37,982 nucleotides of DNA from Nitrospirae bacterium MYbinv3. GTDB taxonomy: Bacteria; Nitrospirota; Thermodesulfovibrionia; Thermodesulfovibrionales; Magnetobacteriaceae. Positions 23,980 through 32,531 of this stretch are shown one piece after another. Made by a program: the position numbers and the translations under genes. The notes beneath the pieces are model-generated. The model made no database searches and was not told the origin of the DNA. It worked only from the letters and a program-made list of their open reading frames with translations. Where the stretch lies: positions 1-37,982 of the forward strand of contig PEAB01000029.1 in the NCBI GenBank assembly GCA_002753395.1, in the 5' to 3' direction. How positions within the stretch are numbered: the stretch's first letter is position 1; each line of letters starts with the position of its first letter.

Positions 23980-24876
23980 ATGAAAGAAAAAAGCGAAGTT
24001 GTGCTACAAACCGACATCAATGGACTTAGGCTTGTAAAAAGAGGCAAGGTCAGAGACATATACGACTATGGGCAGCATCTTTTAATGGTGGTTACCGACA
24101 GGTTGTCAGCCTTTGACGTAGTGCTGCCATGCGGCATACCTAAGAAGGGGGAGATACTCACAAAACTGTCTGTCTTCTGGTTCAACCTTCTTGAACCTAT
24201 TGTCAGCAACCACCTGGTATCCGTGGATGTTGACAACATGTCCCTGGAAACCAGTAATGTTACCGAAGAGGACAAGAATACCCTCCGTAATAGAACCATG
24301 CTTGTTAAAAAGGCAGCCCCACTGCCGGTTGAGTGCATTGTACGGGGATACATAGCCGGCTCTGGATGGAAGGACTATCGCAGGAGTAAGACCGTATGTG
24401 GTATATCTCTGCCAGAAGGACTACAAGAGTCCGAGCGTCTGCCTCAACCCATATTTACCCCAAGCACTAAAGCCGATACAGGGCACGATGTCAATATCTC
24501 TTTTGAAGATACAATCTCAATAGTTGGCAAAGAGATGGCCGAGAAGCTAAAAACTCTAAGCATTGAGATATACGAGAAGTCTTCAGCTTACGCCCAGGCC
24601 AAAGGGATTATTATCGCCGATACGAAGTTTGAATTTGGCTTATGCGATGATGAGTTAATCCTCATAGATGAGGTATTAACACCGGATTCCTCTCGGTTCT
24701 GGTCGACAGAGGACTACACACCTGGCAGGAGTCAGGACAGCTTTGACAAGCAGATAGTGAGGGACTACTTATCCATGCTCAGTTGGGATAAGACATACCC
24801 GGGTCCGGTAATTCCTGATGACATTGTCTTGAAGACCGCTGACAGATACAATAAGATTTTAAGTATACTTACTTAG
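23980..24876 (+). CDS. purC: SAICAR synthetase
   Basis: 298 residues from ATG 23980. The GTG at 23968 is in frame but lies within the GGGGTGAG ribosome site. It joins CAIR and aspartate with ATP in purine synthesis. Family signatures: RGKVRDIYDYG, TDRLSAFDVVLPCGIPKKG, VECIVRGYIAGSGW, and DEVLTPDSSRFW with the C-terminal FDKQIVRDYL. The length of about 300 matches the long (type II) form of the enzyme. No other pur gene is adjacent. Confidence 0.97.
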   Translation: MKEKSEVVLQTDINGLRLVKRGKVRDIYDYGQHLLMVVTDRLSAFDVVLPCGIPKKGEILTKLSVFWFNLLEPIVSNHLVSVDVDNMSLETSNVTEEDKNTLRNRTMLVKKAAPLPVECIVRGYIAGSGWKDYRRSKTVCGISLPEGLQESERLPQPIFTPSTKADTGHDVNISFEDTISIVGKEMAEKLKTLSIEIYEKSSAYAQAKGIIIADTKFEFGLCDDELILIDEVLTPDSSRFWSTEDYTPGRSQDSFDKQIVRDYLSMLSWDKTYPGPVIPDDIVLKTADRYNKILSILT

Positions 24877-24884
24877 GTAACGTT

Positions 24885-26612
24885 ATGAATCATAATCTTA
24901 ACATGGTGTGCGGTTGGTGCAAAAAGATAAGGACGGATAAAGGCAAATGGCAAACAGTAGAGGAGTTTTTAACCTCTATGGGGCACGGGGATTCAACCCA
25001 CGGGATGTGCCCAGATTGTTCTGAAAAGATATTCCAGAAAAGGGTTTATCTTGAAAGCTATCAAAACATTTGCAAGCTAATAAGCTCAAGTATTTCTCTG
25101 AACGAGGTTCTCAACCTTATTGTAACTAACGTAGTAAAGGTGATGAACGTCAAGGCATGTCTGCTAAGACTGATCAATAAGAAGTCAAGGACATTGGATG
25201 TTGTTGCCTATCATGGTCTTAGCAACGATTATGTCAACAAGGGGTCAGTCGGCATAGACAAGAGCATAGAAGACGCACTGTCTGGAAAACCCGTATCGGT
25301 GTACGACATTACGCTTGATGCTCACTCCAAGTACCACAAGGCTGCTGTACAAGAAGGGATACGAAGCATCCTGTCTATCCCGCTCAAGTTTAAGGATGAG
25401 ATCATTGGCGTACTTAGGATGTATATATCTGAACCGCGCGACTACTCAGAGGAGGATCTTAAATTCGTCTCTGCCATAGCGGAACAGGCCGCCATTACGA
25501 TAATGAACGCAAAGGCCTTTGAGACAATCGTATCACAGGAAAAGCGATACCTGAGCCTTTTTCAAGAGATATCAAAGACAGTCAGCTCGTCTCTTAACTT
25601 AGAAGAGGTTCTCAGCGTTATAGTGCAAAAAATACCTGAGGCCATGCAGGTAAAGGCTGCCACCATAAAGCTCGTCAATGATAAGTCAAAAAGGATAAAG
25701 CTCGCCGCTTCCTTTGGTCTTAGTGAATCATTCCTGGCCAAAGACCCCGTTACGGAGGGTATAAACATCTCTGATGCCCTAAGCCACCTGTACAAACAGA
25801 CCTCGTCTTTACCATTTCTCAATGAACAGGACATGCACCTGCTTGATGGCCTGAGCTATGTCCCAGAGACAGTCTACGATGCTACAACAGACCCCATGGT
25901 ACTCAATAGAAAAGACATGATAGAAGAAGGCATAAAAAGCATCCTTACCGTCCCAATAATAGTAAGACACAAACTAATAGGTGTCCTTAAGCTCTTTTCA
26001 GGATGGTTTAGAAACTTCTCACAACAGGAGATTGACTTTGCCTCCTCATTGGCCGCCCAGTGCGGTATAGCTATAGAAAACGCAAGGATGTATGAACAAA
26101 AATACAGGGAATTAACCTATCTTAAAACACTACAAGAGACGACAAAACTTATGAGTAAGACAACGGATTTTAATGAGATCCTAACACTCATAGTCCGAAA
26201 GATACCAGAGATAATGCACACAAAAGCGGCAACAATCAGGCTCATAAATACCAAGACTCAGATGTTAGAACTGATGGCCTCCTCTGGTCTGAGCCAAGAC
26301 TATCTAACACGCGGTACCGTGGCCTTTGAGGAGAGCGTACAGTCAGCCCTCATGGGTAAACCAGTAGCAATCTATGACGCCACTAATGACCCGCGCATTA
26401 TCTATAACAAAGAGGCCGCACAGGAAGGAATCAAGAGCATCCTCGTTGTACCAATGATACTCTATGGCAACATCATAGGTATATTAAGATTATTGACAGA
26501 CGAACACAGGGTGTTTGCACAGGATGAGATTGATTTTGCTATGGCCCTTGCTGAAGAGGCAGCCATCGCTATTGAAAAGGCAAGATTCCACGAACAGGTG
26601 GTTGTAAAATAA
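24885..26612 (+). CDS. Triple-GAF sensor protein with N-terminal zinc motif
   Basis: 575 residues, soluble. Residues 1-50 hold CGWCKKIR (C9, C12) and HGMCPDC (H39, C42, C45), a small Zn-binding motif often found at the ends of bacterial sensory proteins. Three GAF domains follow, at about 55-197, 225-385 and 410-567. Each ends in a pattern like EGIKSIL-VPI-GVLRLY and EIDFASALAEQAAIAIENA. The repeats are clearly paralogous, which suggests duplication. No output domain (kinase, GGDEF, HTH) is present, so it probably signals through protein contacts or feeds a partner encoded elsewhere. It lies 8 bp after purC and 5 bp before the prenyltransferase. AGGTAA precedes the ATG. The ligand is unknown. 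Confidence 0.85.
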   Translation: MNHNLNMVCGWCKKIRTDKGKWQTVEEFLTSMGHGDSTHGMCPDCSEKIFQKRVYLESYQNICKLISSSISLNEVLNLIVTNVVKVMNVKACLLRLINKKSRTLDVVAYHGLSNDYVNKGSVGIDKSIEDALSGKPVSVYDITLDAHSKYHKAAVQEGIRSILSIPLKFKDEIIGVLRMYISEPRDYSEEDLKFVSAIAEQAAITIMNAKAFETIVSQEKRYLSLFQEISKTVSSSLNLEEVLSVIVQKIPEAMQVKAATIKLVNDKSKRIKLAASFGLSESFLAKDPVTEGINISDALSHLYKQTSSLPFLNEQDMHLLDGLSYVPETVYDATTDPMVLNRKDMIEEGIKSILTVPIIVRHKLIGVLKLFSGWFRNFSQQEIDFASSLAAQCGIAIENARMYEQKYRELTYLKTLQETTKLMSKTTDFNEILTLIVRKIPEIMHTKAATIRLINTKTQMLELMASSGLSQDYLTRGTVAFEESVQSALMGKPVAIYDATNDPRIIYNKEAAQEGIKSILVVPMILYGNIIGILRLLTDEHRVFAQDEIDFAMALAEEAAIAIEKARFHEQVVVK

Positions 26613-26617
26613 CTCCA

Positions 26618-27481
26618 ATGGCAAACCAGACAATTTTTGATAGGGTAATCGCTTATCTTAGAATGATAAAAGTTTCCCACAGCGTCTTTGCCCTGCCGTT
26701 TGCCTTCACTTCAGCGGTCTTAGCAGCCGACGGATTACCTTCGTTGAGACAAACACTATGGATAACTGTTGCAATGGTAAGCGCCCGTTCCGCAGCTATG
26801 GGGATGAACAGGATTGCAGATAGGAAGATCGATGCCTTGAACCCTCGCACCAATAAGCGCGAGATCCCATCAGGAGCTATTAGCGCTACAGAGGCCAAGC
26901 TGTTTGTTCTTATCTCAACCATTGTATTTTTTATTGCAGCATACATGCTAAATCCATTGTGTCTAAAATTATCGCCGCTTGCCATCGGGATAATATTCTT
27001 TTATTCCTACACGAAAAGATTTACGTGGGCGTCTCACATCGTACTAGGAGCAGCCATTGCCCTGGCCCCACTTGGTGCATGGATTGCTATAAATGGTGTC
27101 CTATCATACCACATATTACCACTTGTGACCGCTGTCTTATTCTGGCTTGCAGGGTTTGACACTATTTACGGCCTGCAGGATATAGACTTCGACAGATCGC
27201 ATGGTCTTTATTCCATACCACAGAGGTTTGGTAAACATAATGCCTTAATCATTGCCCGTGTTTTTCACGTTATCTCGTGGGGTTTACTGGTGGTTACAGG
27301 TGTCGTTTTCCACCTGAGTATCGTCTACTATGCTGGTCTATCCGGAGTAGCCCTGTTTTTTTGGTACGAACACTCCATTATAAGCAAAGATGATTTAAGC
27401 AAGATCAACATAGCATTTTTTAATGCAAACGGTTATATCAGCTTAACGGTATTTGTATTTGTACTCTTAGAGAAATTGTAA
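26618..27481 (+). CDS. UbiA-family prenyltransferase (MqnP-like)
   Basis: 287 residues with about eight membrane helices. The two Mg-prenyl-diphosphate motifs are present: N64-R-x2-D68-x3-D72-x2-N75-x-R77 with TNKRE, and DTIYGLQDIDFDRSHGL. Such enzymes attach a polyprenyl chain to 4-hydroxybenzoate or, in the futalosine menaquinone route (MqnP), to 1,4-dihydroxy-6-naphthoate. Similarity alone does not decide between them; an anaerobic host favours menaquinone (inference). The stop codon TAA (27479-27481) lies inside the end of a repeat element. Before that insertion the frame would have run two or three codons further (to TAA at 27626-27628). Confidence 0.88.
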   Translation: MANQTIFDRVIAYLRMIKVSHSVFALPFAFTSAVLAADGLPSLRQTLWITVAMVSARSAAMGMNRIADRKIDALNPRTNKREIPSGAISATEAKLFVLISTIVFFIAAYMLNPLCLKLSPLAIGIIFFYSYTKRFTWASHIVLGAAIALAPLGAWIAINGVLSYHILPLVTAVLFWLAGFDTIYGLQDIDFDRSHGLYSIPQRFGKHNALIIARVFHVISWGLLVVTGVVFHLSIVYYAGLSGVALFFWYEHSIISKDDLSKINIAFFNANGYISLTVFVFVLLEKL

Positions 27482-27613
27482 TAGTTCGGTATACGATTGA
27501 AATATTATGTATAAACATGCGATATAATGGGGTCAAGGGGACTGGTCCCCTTGTGGGTAGGTCTGAGGGAGGGCAAAGCCCTCCATTCTTAATACATACG
27601 AATGAACTGTTAC
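27478..27613 (+). repeat. Hairpin-core element between ubiA-like gene and scpA
   Basis: 136 bp. Ends GTAATAGTTC and, reversed from the right, GTAACAGTTC. Core CAAGGGGACTGGTCCCCTTG at 27534-27553; second stem GGAGGGCAAAGCCCTCC. Flanked by GAGAAATT (27470-27477) and GAGATATT (27614-27621), a likely 8-bp duplication with one change. Most of its length is alignable, in reverse orientation, with 31873-32011. Confidence 0.8.
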
Positions 27614-27641
27614 GAGATATTCTTGTAAAGACTGCTGTTAA

Positions 27642-28427
27642 TTGGACGAATTAGGCACTGAAGGATATCAGATTAAGCTGCCGGCCTTTGAAGGACCGCT
27701 TGATCTCCTGTTGTCCCTGATAAAAAAGAACAAGATAGATATATACGATATACCTATAGCCTTTATCACCAACCAATACCTCAAAGAGTTAGACATCATG
27801 AAGGAGCTGAACCTTGATATTGCTGGGGATTTCTTGGTTATGGCAGCCACCCTGGTTTACATAAAATCCCGGATGCTCTTGCCAGTAGAGCAGCAGGACG
27901 CCGTTGAGGAAGAAGACCCGCGGTTAGAACTTGTTCAACGACTAATAGAATATCAGTCTTTCAAAGAAGTGGCCTTTTCTTTTAGAGACAGAGAAGAGAA
28001 ATGGGAGGATTTTTATGTAAAAGAACCTCTTGCTGGTTTTGTCGAAATGAGTGACGCTCAACTAGCTGATGAAACAGGTGCAACACAATTGGACAATGTT
28101 ACAGAACCTAATCTTATCAACCTGAATATATATGATCTCTTTAAGGCATTTAAGAATATCGTAGAAACAAAACATATCGAGACTATATACATTGCCAAGA
28201 GCACCTTGACCATAAATGATAAAATTGCTATTATTATTAAAAGACTTGAGGAAGCGGGACGGGAGAGACAGATAGAATTTTATGACCTTTTCACAGAAGA
28301 AGTTACCAGGATAAACATAATAATAACGTTTTTAGCGCTCCTTGAGATGCTAAAAGAAGGGTATATATTGATATATCAGACAAGGGATTTTGGTAAGATA
28401 TGGGTAAAAAAACGACAGCAACTCTAA
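27642..28427 (+). CDS. scpA: Segregation and condensation protein A
   Basis: 261 residues. Kleisin subunit of the SMC-ScpAB condensin. The N-terminal signature FEGPLDLLLSLIKKNKIDIYDIPI and the middle DFLVMAATLVYIKSRMLLP are typical, as is the C-terminal winged-helix segment (VTRINIIITFLALLEML). It starts at TTG 27642: an in-frame TAA lies directly before it and no ATG occurs before conserved sequence. The usual partner scpB is not downstream; a TPR lipoprotein gene is. Confidence 0.95.
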   Translation: MDELGTEGYQIKLPAFEGPLDLLLSLIKKNKIDIYDIPIAFITNQYLKELDIMKELNLDIAGDFLVMAATLVYIKSRMLLPVEQQDAVEEEDPRLELVQRLIEYQSFKEVAFSFRDREEKWEDFYVKEPLAGFVEMSDAQLADETGATQLDNVTEPNLINLNIYDLFKAFKNIVETKHIETIYIAKSTLTINDKIAIIIKRLEEAGRERQIEFYDLFTEEVTRINIIITFLALLEMLKEGYILIYQTRDFGKIWVKKRQQL

Positions 28428-29182
28428 TGGGCAATATCACGCGTAGTAACGCACCTATGCAGGTGTCAGTGATAAACAAGTGCAGTTATCTTTTATTTGG
28501 AGTCGCTCTGTTGTTAATCGTGCTTAGCGCCTGCGCAACTGCAAACAAGGAAAAACAGTTAAAGGCGCACTATAACATAGGGGTTGCCAAATTAAACGAA
28601 AACGACATACAGGGGGCATATGTAGAGTTCAAAAGGGCCTTAGAGCTTAACCCGCGTGATAAAGAGTCGTTAAACGCACTAGGGATCGTCTATCTGCAAC
28701 TGGACGACTACGATCATGCCAAACAGTCTTTACTCAAGGCACTAGAGGTGGATCCAAAGTACTCAGAGGCATATAATAACCTAGGACTTATTTACGTAAG
28801 AATCAACCAATGGGAGGAATCGGTAAACGCCTTTGAAAATGCCATAAGAAACCCGTTCTATTCCGCTCCTGATAAGGCCTATAATAATCTTGGTTACTCT
28901 CTGTACAGACTTGGAAGATATGAAAAGGCAATCAGCGCCTTTAATGAATCAATAAAGCGAAACGAATCCAACCAGCTTCCTTATTATGGATTGGCGCTGG
29001 CTCACAATGCCATCGGCCACTATGGCGACGCCTCAGTATTTCTTATGGATGCAATCAAATATGATCCAAACTACAATGGTAACGTGAAAAAAGCACAGGA
29101 CGACTTTAATAGAAAAAGGCATAGAGGAAACAAACAAGACGAAAAAGACTATACTGATTTCCTGGAGATACTTAATTACTAA
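28427..29182 (+). CDS. TPR-repeat lipoprotein (PilF/NlpI-like)
   Basis: About 251 residues from ATG 28427, which overlaps the scpA stop (TAATG). A longer frame from 28400 or a shorter one from 28457 is possible; none has a clear ribosome site. The signal ends in the lipobox VLSAC, so the mature protein is a membrane lipoprotein. Five or so tetratricopeptide repeats follow (for example YNIGVAKLNENDIQGAYVEF, ALGIVYLQLDDYDHAKQSL, NNLGLIYVRINQWEESVNAF, NNLGYSLYRLGRYEKAISAF). The architecture matches PilF/PilW pilotins and other TPR scaffolds. No pilus gene is nearby, so the role is open. Confidence 0.8.
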   Translation: MGNITRSNAPMQVSVINKCSYLLFGVALLLIVLSACATANKEKQLKAHYNIGVAKLNENDIQGAYVEFKRALELNPRDKESLNALGIVYLQLDDYDHAKQSLLKALEVDPKYSEAYNNLGLIYVRINQWEESVNAFENAIRNPFYSAPDKAYNNLGYSLYRLGRYEKAISAFNESIKRNESNQLPYYGLALAHNAIGHYGDASVFLMDAIKYDPNYNGNVKKAQDDFNRKRHRGNKQDEKDYTDFLEILNY

Positions 29183-29238
29183 CCATGTCCCTGGCGGCAG
29201 CCAGCGGGCTGTGATACATGCACTTATCTAAGGACAAT

Positions 29239-30558
29239 ATGCAACGTAAAAAGCTAGCACATCTACACACGTGGGGCTGCCAGATGAACTCGCATGATAC
29301 CGAGAAGATAGCTGGCATCCTAAAAGGTCAAGGATATGACCTAATAGCCGACCCTGAGAGCGCCGACCTAATAATCCTCAACACATGCAGTATCAGGGAG
29401 AAGGCGCAGCATAAATTCTATAGCTATCTTGGCTATCTGGCACGGCTTAAGAAAAAACGGCCATCTCTAAAAATCGGCGTAACAGGCTGTATCGCACAGC
29501 AGGAAGGTAATCGCATCCATAAGGTAAATCAGTATATGGACTTCTCTTTTGGTTCACAGAATGTAATGAAACTGACCACCTTACTTAATTCAGACTCTTT
29601 TCAGGCTGCTATAGAAGAAAACGATTTAATAACAACAACAGACCTGCCAGCAGACAGAGATAATGGTATCAGGGCACTGGTCAGTATCATGTATGGCTGT
29701 AATAACTTCTGTAGCTACTGTGTCGTCCCATTCACAAGGGGTAGGGAAAAATCGAGACCGTACGAAAACATACTTAAAGAGGTAGAATCTCTTGCCAATA
29801 ACGGTTACAAGGAGATAACCCTGCTTGGCCAAAACGTGAACTCATACAACGGTAAATGCTCATTTCCACAGTTACTCAGGTTCATAGGTAAGGTCGATGG
29901 CATAAAGAGGGTCCGTTTCATAACGTCTCACCCTAAAGATTTCACAGTCGAGCTAATGCTTGCTATGAAGGAGGTTGAAAAGGTCTGCCGCCATGTCCAT
30001 TTGCCACTTCAGTCTGGCTCAACACGAGTGCTGGATTTAATGAACAGACGGTACAACTACGAAACGTATTTAGAGAAGGTTAAAAAACTAAAGTCAATGA
30101 TACCTGATATTGCAATAACCACTGATATCATTGCAGGCTTTCCCGGGGAGATGGGCGAAGATCACGCTCTTACGATTAAGGCTCTTAACGAAATCGAATT
30201 TGATGGCATCTTTGCCTTTAAATACTCTAAGAGACCAGGCACAAAGGCAACGTTAATGGACAATCAGGTTGATGAAGGAGTTAAGTCCGAGAGACTACAG
30301 GAGATTTTGCAGTGTCAGGACATTATCACAGAGAGAAAGAACAAGGCGCTTGAAGACCATATTATTGAGGTGCTTGTTGATGGCAGAAGTGAAACAGACC
30401 CCAACCAGTGGGTTGGCAGGAGCAGCACCAACAAGATCATCAACTTTATGATGCCTGATGACATACCTGAGAACGAGGCAAAATGTATACAGTTTTTAAA
30501 CGTCCGTATCGTTAAGGGCATGAGGCACTCGCTTGAGGGTGAGGTGGTGCGTGGGTGA
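29239..30558 (+). CDS. miaB: tRNA-2-methylthio-N6-dimethylallyladenosine synthase
   Basis: 439 residues from ATG 29239 (AAGGA a few bases upstream); an in-frame ATG at 29218 would add seven. It adds the methylthio group to i6A37 of tRNAs. The N-terminal UPF0004 domain has three cysteines for the auxiliary cluster (TWGCQMN, LNTCSIR, TGCIAQ). The radical SAM motif is CNNFCSYC followed by VPFTRGRE. A TRAM domain forms the C-terminal about 65 residues. The stop overlaps the GTG of the next methylthiotransferase by 4 bp, so the two are coupled. Confidence 0.95.
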   Translation: MQRKKLAHLHTWGCQMNSHDTEKIAGILKGQGYDLIADPESADLIILNTCSIREKAQHKFYSYLGYLARLKKKRPSLKIGVTGCIAQQEGNRIHKVNQYMDFSFGSQNVMKLTTLLNSDSFQAAIEENDLITTTDLPADRDNGIRALVSIMYGCNNFCSYCVVPFTRGREKSRPYENILKEVESLANNGYKEITLLGQNVNSYNGKCSFPQLLRFIGKVDGIKRVRFITSHPKDFTVELMLAMKEVEKVCRHVHLPLQSGSTRVLDLMNRRYNYETYLEKVKKLKSMIPDIAITTDIIAGFPGEMGEDHALTIKALNEIEFDGIFAFKYSKRPGTKATLMDNQVDEGVKSERLQEILQCQDIITERKNKALEDHIIEVLVDGRSETDPNQWVGRSSTNKIINFMMPDDIPENEAKCIQFLNVRIVKGMRHSLEGEVVRG

Positions 30559-31856
30559 AGTTCTGTATCCTTACCCTAGGCTGTAAGGCCAATCAAGCTG
30601 AAAGCTCTTACATAGAGAACCTCCTTTTACAAAACGCAAACACTCAAGTTACCCTCAACGAACTCCCCGACGTGTGTATCATAAACACGTGCAGCGTTAC
30701 TGCCAAGAGCGACTATCAATCAAGGCAACTGATAAGACGTGCCATCCGTGCCGGTTCAAAGGTATTTGCCACAGGCTGCTATGCTGAGGTCAACAAGGGC
30801 GAGCTTCGCTCAATAAGTGAGGATATCTCTATAATCAGCAACAGAGACAAGCTCCTGCACTTTTTAGACAGTGATGTTGTCTCTAAACCTGCCAATGCAG
30901 CCAGCCTTGATAAAGTGTTGCCGGTGTTTAACAAAAGTGGAAGGAGCAGGGCGCTTTTAAAGATACAGGATGGATGTAATTCAAGCTGTTCCTATTGCAT
31001 AATACCTCAGACCAGGGGAAGGTCGATAAGCAGGCCGGTGTCCGAGGTTGTAGAGGAGGCCAAGGAGCTTGAACTGGGAGGCTATAACGAGGTTGTCCTG
31101 ACGGGGATCCATATTGGCTACTATGGCCTGGACCTGATACCTAAGGTGCCCCTTTCAGACTTAGTAGAGTCAATTCTCAAAGGTACCTCAAAGATAAGAG
31201 TCCGTCTAACCTCAATCGAGGTCAATGAGATTACTGAGGCGCTAATAGAATTGTTGAAAGACGAGAGGTTATGCAGGCATGTTCATGTACCGCTTCAGTG
31301 TGGTGATGATAAGATACTGAAAGATATGAATAGAGGTTATCGCACGGCTGAGTTTAGTCGTATGCTTTTTAATATTCACGGCATTATTGACAACGCTGCT
31401 ATTGGCACGGATGTGATCGTTGGTTATCCTGGTGAGGATAGTGAGAGCTTTGACAGGACACACGGTTTTCTATCCGGCCTGCCTTTGACTTATCTGCATG
31501 TCTTTCCGTTTTCAAGGAGAAAGGGCACACGTGCCTTTAACCTGTCTGCTCAGGTAGGTGAGGAGGATAAAAAACAGCGGGTATTGCTCTTGCGCAGGAT
31601 GTCAGACGTTAAGAAGGCTGAATTTATGGCTAAGCAAGTGGGCAGGGTTTTACCGGCTATAGTAGAGAAGCCTGTCTCGGCTTCCGAGGAGATGTCAGGG
31701 GGTGTGGTGTTTTATGCAACTACCGATAACTATCTAAAAGTCGAATTAGAGGATGGAGATAATCTGCGAAAGCCCAAGGAAAGGAGTCTTGTCAACGTCC
31801 AAGTTACTGGCTTGTGCAATGGCTTGTTAAAGGCAGCTTGGTACTTAAGACAATAG
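30555..31856 (+). CDS. mtaB: tRNA t6A37 methylthiotransferase (MtaB-like)
   Basis: 433 residues, GTG start overlapping the miaB stop (GTGA). Second member of the methylthiotransferase family: TLGCKANQAES, INTCSVTAKSD, and ATGCYAEV supply the auxiliary cluster cysteines; radical SAM motif CNSSCSYC with IPQTRGRS. The KANQAES-type N-terminus and SVTAKSD point to the MtaB branch (ms2t6A at position 37) and not to RimO. The miaB-mtaB pair suggests a tandem for position-37 hypermodification. A repeat element begins 16 bp after the stop. Confidence 0.88.
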   Translation: MKFCILTLGCKANQAESSYIENLLLQNANTQVTLNELPDVCIINTCSVTAKSDYQSRQLIRRAIRAGSKVFATGCYAEVNKGELRSISEDISIISNRDKLLHFLDSDVVSKPANAASLDKVLPVFNKSGRSRALLKIQDGCNSSCSYCIIPQTRGRSISRPVSEVVEEAKELELGGYNEVVLTGIHIGYYGLDLIPKVPLSDLVESILKGTSKIRVRLTSIEVNEITEALIELLKDERLCRHVHVPLQCGDDKILKDMNRGYRTAEFSRMLFNIHGIIDNAAIGTDVIVGYPGEDSESFDRTHGFLSGLPLTYLHVFPFSRRKGTRAFNLSAQVGEEDKKQRVLLLRRMSDVKKAEFMAKQVGRVLPAIVEKPVSASEEMSGGVVFYATTDNYLKVELEDGDNLRKPKERSLVNVQVTGLCNGLLKAAWYLRQ

Positions 31857-32243
31857 GGTCAGTATCTTCTTTGGTAATAGTTCACCCTTATGTATTAAGA
31901 AGGGGAAACTCTGTCCCCCCTCAGACCCCTCTGCAAGGGGACCAGTCCCCTTGACCCCCATTATATTGCGTGTTTATACGCAATAACTCATTCGTATACT
32001 GAACTATTACCATTTTTTCAATATTATTATCTAAACGCCCAATTAAATCTGTTAACCTTCTTCTTTAATCAATCCAAAACTAAATCCTTCAGCTTTACTT
32101 AAGTCAACCTCCTTCTCCCATTCCTCCGTTTCCCAAGCGTTTACGTGCGACGTGTAGAACCGCATAATATCACGTTATTTAGACTATCTTTGCAAATATC
32201 TACTATATTTAATACAAAACATAAGATTGAGAGGGTAGATGTA
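31857..32243. other. Intergenic region mtaB to phage module
   Basis: 387 bp with one hairpin-core element (31873-32011), then A/T-rich sequence. On the minus strand 32165-32052 a 37-codon frame (starting MRFYTSHVNAWETEEWEKEV) has no ribosome site and might be the tail of a lost gene. The left border of the phage-derived segment should lie here, but no tRNA, integrase or attachment-site repeat is visible. Confidence 0.55.
31873..32011 (-). repeat. Hairpin-core element after mtaB
   Basis: 139 bp with perfect 12-bp ends GGTAATAGTTCA / TGAACTATTACC. Core CAAGGGGACCAGTCCCCTTG at 31934-31953. It aligns over most of its length, inverted, with the element at 27478-27613, including TATAAACA-GC-ATATAATGGGG and TTCTTAATACAT. 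No clear target duplication (TCTTCTTT versus ATTTTTTC). Confidence 0.8.
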
Positions 32244-32531
32244 ATGCAAAAGAAAGAGGCAGTAAGACGTAAAAGAAATAGAACGAAGGTCGTTGGTGCA
32301 CAGAAGGTACTGGAGTCGATGGCCTGCGATCCTATTGCCGGTATGGCCGTGATAGCAAGCGATACAGACGTCGACGTGTCGCTCAGGGCAAAGCTCTTGA
32401 TGGAGCTTGCACAGTATGTCTACCCAAAACGAAAGAGCGATCAAGCAGAGGAATCAACAGATAAAACAACGTACGAGGAGCGCCTCAAACGTATCCGTGC
32501 CTTAGCTGATGAGAGTCGTGCGGATGAGTAA
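32244..32531 (+). CDS. Small phage protein, probable small terminase-like
   Basis: 95 residues from ATG 32244 (GAGAGGG upstream). The same frame is open back to 32145, but the extension looks non-coding. Basic N-terminus (KKEAVRRKRNRTK), then DPIAGMAVIASDTDVDVSLRAKLLMELAQYVYPKRK, a helical pattern repeatedly seen in short phage proteins encoded just before the large terminase, and an acidic end. It overlaps the terminase gene by 8 bp. By position it would be the DNA-recognition small terminase; the sequence alone does not prove this. Confidence 0.6.
   Translation: MQKKEAVRRKRNRTKVVGAQKVLESMACDPIAGMAVIASDTDVDVSLRAKLLMELAQYVYPKRKSDQAEESTDKTTYEERLKRIRALADESRADE

Noticed and set aside
32052-32165. 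37-codon minus-strand frame (MRFYTSHVNAW...)
   Set aside because: It has no ribosome binding site, no recognised family and a very short length; mentioned as a possible gene remnant only.
32145-32243. Extended N-terminus of the small terminase-like protein
   Set aside because: The extension is A/T-rich intergenic sequence; ATG 32244 has GAGAGGG upstream and starts the conserved basic region.
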